A DNA stretch of 64,000 nucleotides from an uncultured Alcaligenaceae bacterium (lineage in GTDB: Bacteria > Pseudomonadota > Gammaproteobacteria > Burkholderiales > Burkholderiaceae_B), in NCBI GenBank assembly GCA_937952975.1, contig CALFXX010000052.1, positions 56,872-120,871 on the forward strand, read 5' to 3'. Under the pieces are notes generated by a model that saw only the letters and a program-made list of their open reading frames with translations, did no database searches and was not told the DNA's origin. The translations under genes and the position numbers were made by a program. Positions 55,301 through 62,184 of this stretch are shown one piece after another. How positions within the stretch are numbered: the first letter of the stretch is position 1; the number at the start of each line of letters is the position of its first letter.

Positions 55301-57238
55301 ATCGAAACCTTTACGCTCACAAGTTTTGATACTAAAACTACGAAAGAAGTGAGCTTCACCATCCGCGGTTTAGATGACCCAGCCGTCATTGGTGACCCGA
55401 CCAATGGAAGAGTGATCGAGGATACAGATGTCTATCGTAGCAATCTCGTCGCTAAAGGAACAATTTCGATAGTAGATGTTGATAAAGGGCAACAGGGCTT
55501 TCAAACCAGCGCTGGCAGTGTTACAGGGGTTGGAAGTACTTGGGGAAATCTAACGTTAGCGACTGATGGTACGTACACTTATTCCGTCGCTAATAATATT
55601 GTTGCTCTACAAGCTTTGACGGAGACGCAAACTAAGGTTGACCAGTTTAAGGTGACTGCACTCGATGGCACGACGAAGGTCGTTGACTTCACGATTCAAG
55701 GGCAGAAAGATACCCTTCCAAACGCAACGAGTCCCAACACTGCACCTACTGTGGGCCCCCTTATCCAACGAGTTTTTGTTGTAGGTGATAAACAAGAGAA
55801 TATAGCGGTAGCCGGACCGTATCCGGATATTGCGTATGATTTGCAAGATGGTGTCAATCTAAACCGTGGCTCTGCTACCTATTGGATTGACGGAGTGCTT
55901 GAAAAAGACGTGTCTAAACTCCCTTCTTGGATCAAATTTACCGGTCCGGAGCAGGTTATTAATGTGGACCCGTCATACACCAACAAGGATTTATTTAATT
56001 TGGCAACGGGTCAAACAAAAGTTGTCGATATTAATTACGACATCACTGACAGCAACGGTGGAAAAGTTACGCAAAGCGCAATGATCACCGTGACGGGTAA
56101 AGATATTTATACGCCTGTTTTTACAAGTACTAGTGGTTTGACGGACATCTACAGCGCAGGCGCCAGTACGAAGAGCATTGATTTATTGGAAGGCGTCGCT
56201 AAGAGCCCCGGCGGAGCGACCATGTCGATCAAAAATGTAGTCATTGCTGTGGATGGTGTTGAGGTGCAGTCTTTGCCAGGTGTCACCGGCTTAATCGGCG
56301 GTTCAACAACAGCTTTCAGTATTGATACTTCCGTCAGTGCCTACACCAGCATGGCAAACGGGCAATCGACGACCGCAGTCATCAGTTACGACGTTGTCAA
56401 TACGGTAACGGGCAATCCAGATCTTTTTAAATCAACAGTCCAAACCGAGATTCTCACAATCGTCAAGGGCGCCGCTGTAGCGCCCTCAATCATTACTGGC
56501 ACCTCGCGCTCTGATGTGTTGAGGGCAGGGGATACAGGCCAAACGTTGATTGGTGCCGGAGGTAATGACATCCTGATCGGCGGTAAAGGAAATGACACCT
56601 TGATCAGTGGGGGCGGAAGTGATGTGCTGACCGGCGGCGGAGGGGCAGACACGTTTAAGTATGTATCGTTGGCAGACAGCCCAACAAGCAAGTTAGTAGC
56701 CGCTGATACCATCACCGATTTCAGCAAGACTCAAGGTGACAAGATTGATCTTTCAGGTATTTTGAATAGTTCGTCAACCGTCACGTCCACGGTCAATTTA
56801 GATCAAGCCGGTCACGACAGTACAACCGTGGCAGTCACCGTTGGCAGTACAACCTATTATGTCGCGAATGTGCCCACTGCTCCCGTTGGGTCGGTTGCCC
56901 ATGATCTCAGCACGCCAGATCTTTTGGCAAACCCCGCGAGCGGCACAAACTTAACGACGGCATTACATGGCGCAAGCTGGACGACCGTGGTGGATGTTTC
57001 GGGTTCAACGGGTGCCCCGAGTTCTGTGACAGCGTCAGGCCCAACGGCGTCAGTGACTGGTGCGACACCTAACCCCACCGGCAACTGGACAGAGGTCGTT
57101 ACGGCAGGCGCCGCGACAGTGGACTCCAGCCATACAACTTTTACGACAGCACCTACGGCAAACGCAGTGACGATTACAACGGCCGATACCGTGACGCACG
57201 ATGTTGCGAACGTGAGCGCCGTGCAGTGGCATGCATAG
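49325..57238 (+). CDS. Giant VCBS-repeat / RTX adhesin, probable type I secretion substrate (2,637 residues)
   Basis: It begins at the ATG at 49325 (GAGGG upstream) without a Sec signal peptide. Residues about 40-220 hold two divergent VCBS-like modules. A Pro-rich linker lies at about 370-421 (PEPVPVPTPDPAPAPSPAPE). Sixteen tandem ~106-residue VCBS/cadherin-like repeats occupy 423-2129 (YTYSVANADVQYLGAG, DTFTVKSFDGTAKD, ITGVNDAAVIG). Two Ig-like modules follow (about 2130-2390). RTX calcium nonapeptides lie at about 2408-2445 (IGAGGNDILIGGKGNDT) with a DTITDFSKTQGDKIDLSGIL module, and then a Thr/Ser-rich C-terminus. This is the layout of LapA/BapA-type biofilm adhesins. No type I secretion genes or lapG-like protease are in the window, and no LapA-type retention module is obvious. 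Its partner is probably the downstream EAL gene. Confidence 0.9.
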   Translation: MATAAPDSILIQSLADSHSGIGQNIEGSGAAAVSPSATAPSINGQYVSTGAISGGGLGAGAEVSVTPGAGNVGSLSIAANGSYTLSVSDTAAQQFAPGQPHTETFVVQTADGSTHQLSFNVQQTPEGVSIGAPAVAAPDPVTGAFANTQTATGAFPVNAEGQVPSVQSLLGAGEPSLGTLSISSSGQYTYSVSTQTSQGINANDTRAESFSVQTPDGGNQQISFTVHGAGQDGGIAQQPITVNVATNSAGDGRVLPDDAALTALDASAVGFWRVPTDGPGTAAANTAIASARGTATTNIPTSTAGADAARSVAVSGLSDAGDSGAPISKAGLLQDDGAGLDRDAEVSEPGLVSPPVAPLAVSNPIVVAATAPAPAVVPEPVPVPTPDPAPAPSPAPEPAPEPAVPPGPPEPPGPPVVLPVPSVIGAVLGASVQEDVNVQPGNLLIRAGLIEVTAATPDLATFSTNVVSAGSNLGTLSIDALGSYSYSVSNAAVQYLGAADSKIDSFTIATADGTTKEVRFTILGTNDVALIGDLSPATVTEDLSVVSNQLHVSGTLSVVDIDQNQSVFQTAVTGASDNLGTLVLAANGSYTYSVANAAVQYLGAADSKIETFTVKSFDGTQKLEQVTIFGVNDAAVIGDLPVANVTEDLAVVADHLYARGTISITDVDQHQSSFQTLVDSAVGNLGALTLATDGQYTYSVANAAVQYLGALDTKLETFTVTSFDGTTKTEQVTIHGVNDAALITGPVANTVTEDVAVLDGKLTASGFMSVTDVDQNQSSFQTAVTPVGSTLGRLVLGADGKYSFTVLNADAQYLGAADSKVDTFTVKSFDGTAKDVSFTTFGTNDPAIIGDPTVADVTESYQVVSGNLKAAGTISVSDVDQNQSGFQTGVTGASGVLGNLVLAVDGSYVYSVANASVLYLSDAETKVDTFTIKSIDGTTKDVSFTIHGTNQGAVIGDPSPAAVVEDLHPVLGLLTETGKITITDPDTGEAKFQMTVTAAVGDKGQLALGEDGTYIYSVANADVQYLGAGVVKTDTFTIKSFDGTSKAVHFTITGVNDDAVIGDPNPASVTEDLGVVANRIGASGQLTVTDIDAGESSFRTAVTAALGDKGQLTLTTDGHYTYSVLNADVQYLGAGITKTDTFTVKSFDGTAKDISFTITGVNDAAVIGGPVPGAVTEDLNPNGLGRLTETGRLTVSDADTGESSFQTGVTAALGDLGQLTLGTDGSYAYSVANADVQYLGAGVTKTDTFTVKSFDGTAKDISFTITGVNDAAQISDASPSTVTEDLSVVANRLSVSGQLTVTDVDAGEGSFRTAVTAATGDKGQLTLGTDGSYTYSVLNSDVQYLGAGVTKTDTFTVKSFDGTAKDVSFTITGVNDAAVIGGPVPGAVTEDLNPNGLGRLTETGRLTVSDVDTGESSFQTGVTAGAGDLGLLTLATDGSYAYSVANTAVQYLGAGITKTDTFTVKSFDGTAKEIAFTITGVNDAAVIGGPVPGAVTEDLSVNGAGRLVESGRLTISDVDTGEASFRTVVTAAAGDKGQLTLATDGSYTYTVLNADTQYLGAGETKTDTFTVKSLDGTAKDVSFTITGVNDTAVIGDPSLNHVTEDLAPVGLNLQAAGSISVIDPDQNQSFFSTSVAPASGNIGTLVLDRNGNYVYRAPNQDVQFLRATDVKVDTFRVSSLDGTSKDVSFSIQGVNDAALIGAPTATVVRENEGVSPDGFLSTTGTISVNDVDQFESSFLTTVVSAAGNDGSLVLAADGSYTYRVDNSLELHLAVNTVKVDTFTISSLDGTTKNIDFTIKGVNNPAVIDGPSPAAVTEDDAKFLIAGRLTETGHITVTDIDNGEAAFRTEVIAGAGDKGTLTLTAAGDYRYSVANADVQYLAEGVKQVDTFVIKSIDGTAKTVSFTITGVNDLAVIGNLGQSSVTEDSGVVNGNLSASGNISITDVDTGQAKFQPSASNVTPNLGVLTITADGDYAYSVANAAVQYLITGETKIETFTLTSFDTKTTKEVSFTIRGLDDPAVIGDPTNGRVIEDTDVYRSNLVAKGTISIVDVDKGQQGFQTSAGSVTGVGSTWGNLTLATDGTYTYSVANNIVALQALTETQTKVDQFKVTALDGTTKVVDFTIQGQKDTLPNATSPNTAPTVGPLIQRVFVVGDKQENIAVAGPYPDIAYDLQDGVNLNRGSATYWIDGVLEKDVSKLPSWIKFTGPEQVINVDPSYTNKDLFNLATGQTKVVDINYDITDSNGGKVTQSAMITVTGKDIYTPVFTSTSGLTDIYSAGASTKSIDLLEGVAKSPGGATMSIKNVVIAVDGVEVQSLPGVTGLIGGSTTAFSIDTSVSAYTSMANGQSTTAVISYDVVNTVTGNPDLFKSTVQTEILTIVKGAAVAPSIITGTSRSDVLRAGDTGQTLIGAGGNDILIGGKGNDTLISGGGSDVLTGGGGADTFKYVSLADSPTSKLVAADTITDFSKTQGDKIDLSGILNSSSTVTSTVNLDQAGHDSTTVAVTVGSTTYYVANVPTAPVGSVAHDLSTPDLLANPASGTNLTTALHGASWTTVVDVSGSTGAPSSVTASGPTASVTGATPNPTGNWTEVVTAGAATVDSSHTTFTTAPTANAVTITTADTVTHDVANVSAVQWHA
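50591..55711 (+). repeat. Sixteen tandem VCBS repeat units within the adhesin
   Basis: Units are 105-111 residues (about 318-333 bases). Starts are near 50591, 50906, 51224, 51542, 51860, 52178, 52496, 52814, 53135, 53453, 53774, 54095, 54413, 54734, 55058 and 55379. Units 2-5 and 12 carry a DQNQ/DQHQ loop, while units 6-11, 14 and 15 carry DTGE/DAGE-like or DTGQ loops. Units 7-11 are the most alike. Each unit keeps a TED segment near position 14, a YxYSV strand, a QYL strand and the SFDGT turn. Confidence 0.93.
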
Positions 57239-57279
57239 CATGAGCATACCTAGCTTCAATAGCATCACTTAAGGTTTGT

Positions 57280-58806
57280 ATGGCCGTTTCACTGATACCG
57301 ATTCTCTTTCATTTCTTTGCTGCTTTTTCAGTGGTCATTGGCGTGGCCATGTGTTGGATTTTCAAAGGTCGCCTTGATACGTCGGTACGTTATTGGATTG
57401 GGGCGACGTTACTGAGCGGTGTTGCGGCTGGCTTGACGGTGCTTAGAGAAGAACTCACGCCCCTGATTTCGGTAGTCTTTGCAAACGCCATAAACTTCAG
57501 CGCTTACTTTTTGTTTGCGCACTCGTTGCGCAGCCTGCCCAGTGGAGCCGTGCGCGGGTCCCTGCCTAAGCCGATTCTGTACCTGCTGTTTGGTGTGGCA
57601 TATTTTTGTGTGCTGGCTGTGCTTGAGCAACAAACCTCGTCAGTCTTTGTTAAAACAGTCGTTGCCGTTGCGGCAGCCTTTGGCAGCTTATGGGTGTCTT
57701 ACGCGGCGCACAAGACGCAGGCAGTCATTAAAAATAATTACTTAAAAGCCTTGGGCTATGTGTTTATTCTTCAGGCGCTTTGTTGGCTGATTCGCGCCGT
57801 TGAGATGAACGTGTCGGGCTCGGCTTCGCCGTTTGCTGCAACGGCGATCAATATGTTTGTGTTTACGAGCTTATTGATCTTAGGCGTGATGCGCTACATG
57901 ATCTATATCGGTTTGCGCTTTATGTTGAATACCTACGAGACCAACGATTTGCGCAAACGCAATCGCTTGCTTGAAAACATCGTTTTAGAAAACAAGTTGC
58001 ATTCGGCACTACGTGCAAAAATTATCGTGCCTCATTATCAGTCGATCGTTGACCTAGCGTCTGGAAAAGTCATTGGTTTTGAAGCTCTCGCACGTTGGCA
58101 TGATGCTGAGTTAGGTGCGGTGGCCCCAGACACCTTTATCCCGATCATCGAAGAAAGCGGACGCATCCAAGAGCTCACCGATCTGATGATTGATCAAATC
58201 ATGACTGATTTGCCGACGATCAAGAAAAAGTTTCCGGGCGTATTGGTATCCATTAACGTTTCAAGCTTACTGTTTGCAGACGAATATCTACTGAAGCTTT
58301 TTGGTCAACGTCTTGCCCACCTCAAGAGCGAGTTTGGTTCGCTCGTGCTTGAAATTGTTGAGGGTAAGATCATCGAGGCCAATGCACAGGTTGGCTCACA
58401 AATCACTCAGCTTAGAGAGTGGGGCTTGGGGATTAGCATTGACGATTTCGGTAAAGACTATTCATCGCACTCGCGTTTGATTGCCTTGCCGTTCAATCAC
58501 TTGAAAATCGATCGTGAATTTATTCACCAGTTAGGCAAGAGTAAAAATGCCGATATTGTTGTAAAAAATATTATTGATCTGGCGCAAAATCTTGGAATTT
58601 CAGTCACGGCCGAGGGCGTCGAGACCCTTCAGCAGCGCAACGTGTTGGTGCAACTCGGGTGCCACTGTGGGCAAGGCTGGTACTTTGAAAAAGACCAGCC
58701 TCTTGAGAGGTTACACGGCTTGCCAGTCACGTTTGGGCCGCCGGTGGTGGCCTCCCAAACGCACCCTCAGTCACACTCTCATACCCAGCCTCAAGGCCAG
58801 TCTTAG
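57280..58806 (+). CDS. Seven-TM EAL-domain c-di-GMP phosphodiesterase
   Basis: This 508-residue protein has about seven N-terminal helices in residues 1-215 (PILFHFFAAFSVVIGVAM to FTSLLILGVMRYMIYIGL) and a cytoplasmic EAL domain at about 240-480. The catalytic set looks complete: E268 in FEALARW, Asn in SINVSS, Glu in LEIVEG, D388-D389 in IDDFGKDYSS, K409 in LKIDREF and E445 in TAEGVET. There is no GGDEF domain. The last ~20 residues are His/Gln/Ser-rich. It starts 41 bases after the adhesin and probably lowers c-di-GMP in response to a membrane signal. Confidence 0.92.
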   Translation: MAVSLIPILFHFFAAFSVVIGVAMCWIFKGRLDTSVRYWIGATLLSGVAAGLTVLREELTPLISVVFANAINFSAYFLFAHSLRSLPSGAVRGSLPKPILYLLFGVAYFCVLAVLEQQTSSVFVKTVVAVAAAFGSLWVSYAAHKTQAVIKNNYLKALGYVFILQALCWLIRAVEMNVSGSASPFAATAINMFVFTSLLILGVMRYMIYIGLRFMLNTYETNDLRKRNRLLENIVLENKLHSALRAKIIVPHYQSIVDLASGKVIGFEALARWHDAELGAVAPDTFIPIIEESGRIQELTDLMIDQIMTDLPTIKKKFPGVLVSINVSSLLFADEYLLKLFGQRLAHLKSEFGSLVLEIVEGKIIEANAQVGSQITQLREWGLGISIDDFGKDYSSHSRLIALPFNHLKIDREFIHQLGKSKNADIVVKNIIDLAQNLGISVTAEGVETLQQRNVLVQLGCHCGQGWYFEKDQPLERLHGLPVTFGPPVVASQTHPQSHSHTQPQGQS

Positions 58807-60404
58807 TACCCGACAGCCTCTCCGTCGCGGCGATGATCAGAGCCTGCGGCGTAGGCAAATGGCCCAGTGCTTGATTGTGTTTCGCCCAAGCGTGCAATCA
58901 ACTGTGCGCTACCAAAGTCGGTGCTGTCAGGTGGCGCCACAATCGGTGAATGACCCATGGCTTTGAGCCCTGCGATAACAGCTGGGCTCACTGTCGCTTC
59001 AACAGTGAGTTCGGCGACGTCATTGATCCGCCAGCGTGGCGCGTCTGAGCAGGCTTGTGGATTGTGCTGCTCAACTACACGACGCAACACCATTTGCATA
59101 TGCCCTTGCGCCTGCATGTTGCCACCCATGACGCCAAAGGCCATCTCAGGTTGACCATCACGCGTCATGAAGGCGGGGATGATGGTGTGCATGGGGCGCT
59201 TGCCGCCTGCGACTTGGTTTGGATGACCGGGGGTGGTGACAAAACCAGAGCCGCGATTTTGCAAGGCGATACCGGTTTTAGGCACCACAACGCCCGAGCC
59301 AAAGCCTTTGAAGTTCGATTGAATAAACGAAATCATGCGACCGTCGGCGTCTGACGCGCACAAATAGATGGTGCCGCCTGAGGGTGGCTGGCCCGCCTCG
59401 TAGGTACCTGCTTTTTTAGGGTTGATCAGTTTGGCGCGCTCGCGTGCATAGGATTTGCTGAGCAAATCTTTGGCGCTGACTTTCATAAACGCGGGGTCGG
59501 CAACGTGGGCGTACAAGTCGGCAAAGGCAACACGCATGGCTTCAACTTCCAAGTGCATGCGCTCTGCTGAGCCCGGGGCAGTTTCGTTGTAAGGCAGATG
59601 TTCGATGATGTTCAGTGCTAACAGTGCGGTAAGGCCCTGTCCATTGGGTGGGATTTCATGCACGTCAAAGCCGCGGAAATTTGTTGAAATGGGTTCGACC
59701 CAGTCAGCCTGATGTGCAGCCAAATCAGCTTCAGTCATCGCGGCACCGCATTCTGCCGAGAAGGCAGCAATCATCTTTGCCAGACGACCGCGATAAAACG
59801 ATTCGCCCTTGGTACGTGCGATATCTTCAAGTGTGTCCGCTTGATCGGCAAATTTCCAGATCTCGCCGGTAGCAGGGGCGCGACCATTTGGCATGAAAGC
59901 GGTAAAGCCTGGGTGTTGTGCCAACTCTTTGACAGCGGTTGCCCATTGCTTAGAGATGACTGGGCTGACCGGAAACCCTTCGCGTGCGTGACGAATCGCG
60001 TCTTTGAATAAGTCTTCAAAGGGCAGCTGGCCAAACTTGTTTGATAACGCAACCCACTGTGACACGGCGCCGGGTACGGTGACTGAATCCCAGCCATTCT
60101 TGGGCATGGTAGCCATGCCTTTAAAGCGCTCGGGTGACCAGGCGGCGGGTGCACGTCCTGAGGCGTTCAGGCCATGCAGTTTTTTGCCATCCCAAATGAT
60201 CGAAAAGCCGTCACCGCCAATACCGTTCATGGTGGGCTCAACGACCGTCAGCGTAATCGCTGCAGCAATGGCGGCGTCAATGGCATTGCCACCGCGCGCA
60301 AAAACGGCTGCACCGGCCTGTGAGGCTAAAGGCTGTGAAGTTGAAACGATATTGCGGGCCAACACAGGTTGACGGCCAGATTGAAATGGAAGTTGCCAAT
60401 TCAT
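58803..60404 (-). CDS. Gamma-glutamyltransferase-family Ntn hydrolase without signal peptide
   Basis: This 533-residue protein of the GGT fold has GGNAIDAAIAAAITLTVVEP, NGIGGDGFSIIWDG and, after the cleavage region, the nucleophile Thr345 in SGGTIYLCASDADG. PMHTIIPAFMTRDGQP and MGGNMQAQGHMQMV are small-subunit signatures. The absence of a signal peptide and the sequence around the nucleophile fit the cytosolic subgroup that includes oxamate-amidohydrolase-like (HpxW/YwrD) enzymes, so it may not be a glutathione hydrolase. Its stop overlaps the convergent EAL stop by 4 bases. Confidence 0.88.
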   Translation of the reverse strand: MNWQLPFQSGRQPVLARNIVSTSQPLASQAGAAVFARGGNAIDAAIAAAITLTVVEPTMNGIGGDGFSIIWDGKKLHGLNASGRAPAAWSPERFKGMATMPKNGWDSVTVPGAVSQWVALSNKFGQLPFEDLFKDAIRHAREGFPVSPVISKQWATAVKELAQHPGFTAFMPNGRAPATGEIWKFADQADTLEDIARTKGESFYRGRLAKMIAAFSAECGAAMTEADLAAHQADWVEPISTNFRGFDVHEIPPNGQGLTALLALNIIEHLPYNETAPGSAERMHLEVEAMRVAFADLYAHVADPAFMKVSAKDLLSKSYARERAKLINPKKAGTYEAGQPPSGGTIYLCASDADGRMISFIQSNFKGFGSGVVVPKTGIALQNRGSGFVTTPGHPNQVAGGKRPMHTIIPAFMTRDGQPEMAFGVMGGNMQAQGHMQMVLRRVVEQHNPQACSDAPRWRINDVAELTVEATVSPAVIAGLKAMGHSPIVAPPDSTDFGSAQLIARLGETQSSTGPFAYAAGSDHRRDGEAVGY

Positions 60405-60570
60405 AAGTGAAAATATTCCTGCAAGGGTTAGGTGACAAGGGCCTAGAGGCCTCTACGACATGACATTACGCCTGGGCAGCATGACGCGCCATGGCGAGTA
60501 CTACGTTCAGACCATCATAATCGTTGGCGCAGCTTCTGGCTTGTTGTTCGGCTCACCAAGAGTTGTGACA

Positions 60571-60600
60571 ACAAAAAAAGCGCCGAAGCGCCTTTTTTGT
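60571..60600 (-). terminator. Intrinsic terminator with UUCG tetraloop after the aminotransferase gene
   Basis: On the - strand GGCGC-TTCG-GCGC is followed by seven T, and the stem extends through A/T pairs. The closing C(UUCG)G is an ultra-stable tetraloop. It lies about 55 bases after the aminotransferase stop and separates it from the gamma-glutamyltransferase gene. The rest of the 250-base gap (60405-60654) shows only a short GGCCT/AGGCC dyad. Confidence 0.9.
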
Positions 60601-60654
60601 ATGCGGTCTTAAAGTGGCAACATTAAAAAGCGGCAACCTTAAACAACGCCAATC

Positions 60655-62001
60655 TTACGCGGTCAGGTTGATCGCTTTTTTGACTGTATTGAAAATCTCG
60701 TCGATCTGGTCTTCGCTGACGATCAGTGGTGGCGAAAACGCCAAGCTGTCGCCGGTGTAGCGCACTAACACGCCCATTTCTAAACACTTCAAGAACACGT
60801 CGTAGGCACGTGCGCCTGGGGCGCCTGCGCGCGACTCAAGCTCCACCGCACCCATCAAGCCAAGGTTACGGATGTCTTTGACGTAAGGCTCGCCACGCAG
60901 CGCGTGAATGGCTTTTTCAAACTTTGGCGCCAAGGCCAGCGAACGGTCGAACAACTTTTCGCGCTTGTAGATTTCTTGAGTTGCCAGGCAGGCAGCGGCA
61001 GCCGCGGGGTGCGATGAATAGGTGTAGCCGTGAAACATCTCAATCGCATTGGCTGGGCTGGCGTTAATAATGGCATCATAAATATGCGTGTTGGCAGCAA
61101 CAGCCGACATCGGGATCGAAGCGTTGTTGATTGCCTTAGCCATCGTGATCATGTCAGGTGTCACGCCAAAAAATTCGCTGGCAGTTGCCTTGCCTAAGCG
61201 ACCGAAACCGGTGATGACTTCATCAAAAATCAGCAAGATGCCGTGCTTGGTGCAAATGTCACGCAGGCGCTGTAAGTAGCCTACAGGCGGCACCAGCACA
61301 CCGGTTGAACCGGCCACTGGCTCAACGATGACGGCAGCAATGGTTGAGGCGTCGTGCAAGGCGCACAAGGCTTCAAGGTGATCGGCCAAGTGCATGCCCC
61401 ACTGCGGTTGACCTTTGCTAAAGCCCATGTCGGGGATGCTATGAGTGTGCGGCAAATGATCCACGCCAGGAATCAGATTGGCTGAATAGGCCTTGCGGTT
61501 GGCAACGATGCCGCCCACCGAAATTCCGCCGAAGCCCACGCCGCTGTAGCCACGCTCGCGACCAATCAGTCGGGTACGCTGGCCTTCGCCACGCGCACGG
61601 TGATAGGCCAAGGCCATTTTGAGCGCAGTGTCGACAGCCTCAGAGCCCGAGTTCGCAAAAAAGATGCGATCTAAGCCTTTTGGCATCACGCCTGCAACAA
61701 CTTTGGCGGCTTCAAACGCTAACGGATGAGCCATTTGAAACGGTGGTGCGTAATCAAGCTCTTGCATTTGCTTGTGCACGGCCTCGATGATTTCAGTGCG
61801 ACCGTGACCGGCGTTGACACACCAGAGACCAGCGCTTGCATCAAGCACTTTTTGGCCATCCATGGTGGTGAAGTGCATATCTTTGGCGCTTTTAAGAATG
61901 CGCGGGGCAGCTTTGAACTGGCGGTTGCCCGTAAAAGGCATCCAGAAATTGGTCATGTCCACAGTGTTGGACAGGCTAACGGCTTCGGTGACAGCGTTCA
62001 T
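60655..62001 (-). CDS. Omega-amino acid (beta-alanine):pyruvate aminotransferase
   Basis: This 448-residue class III PLP enzyme has the omega-transaminase N-terminus FWMPFTGNRQFKAAPRI, LDASAGLWCVNAGHGR, FFANSGSEAVDTALKMALAY, the PLP-stacking and Asp region LLIFDEVITGFGR and the PLP lysine K289 in ITMAKAINNASIP. These lines match beta-alanine:pyruvate transaminases (BauA type). GGAG lies 6 bases before the ATG. It is divergent from a MocR regulator that probably controls it. Beta-alanine, taurine-like or polyamine-derived amines are possible substrates. Confidence 0.92.
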   Translation of the reverse strand: MNAVTEAVSLSNTVDMTNFWMPFTGNRQFKAAPRILKSAKDMHFTTMDGQKVLDASAGLWCVNAGHGRTEIIEAVHKQMQELDYAPPFQMAHPLAFEAAKVVAGVMPKGLDRIFFANSGSEAVDTALKMALAYHRARGEGQRTRLIGRERGYSGVGFGGISVGGIVANRKAYSANLIPGVDHLPHTHSIPDMGFSKGQPQWGMHLADHLEALCALHDASTIAAVIVEPVAGSTGVLVPPVGYLQRLRDICTKHGILLIFDEVITGFGRLGKATASEFFGVTPDMITMAKAINNASIPMSAVAANTHIYDAIINASPANAIEMFHGYTYSSHPAAAAACLATQEIYKREKLFDRSLALAPKFEKAIHALRGEPYVKDIRNLGLMGAVELESRAGAPGARAYDVFLKCLEMGVLVRYTGDSLAFSPPLIVSEDQIDEIFNTVKKAINLTA

Positions 62002-62057
62002 GGGGTTCTCCGGTGATCGGGTTGACCCCTTACTGTAGCGCCGTCGCCTCAGTCACG

Positions 62058-62097
62058 ACCAATACAGTTGCCTGAATTTATGGCAAACTGTACTGGT
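62058..62097. promoter_or_regulatory. Candidate MocR operator: inverted ACCANTACAGTT half-sites
   Basis: ACCAATACAGTTGCC at 62058-62072 and, in inverse, GGCAAACTGTACTGGT at 62082-62097 form a dyad with 9 bases between arms. The half-sites differ by one base (A/G) and a one-base indel. It lies between the divergent aminotransferase and MocR genes, the usual place for a MocR operator. A second dyad, CGGTTTA-N9-TAAACCG, follows at 62101-62123. Confidence 0.6.
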
Positions 62098-62184
62098 CAT
62101 CGGTTTAACGCACCGATAAACCGACGTCGCCTATTTTTGGGCGTGCACGAGCCTTGGGCGCTGCTGCCTACAACGACAAATCGG

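Noticed and set aside
50591..55711. Regularly spaced repeats resembling a CRISPR or satellite array
   Set aside because: The period of about 320 bases codes for VCBS protein domains in one open frame. There are no short identical repeats with unique spacers.
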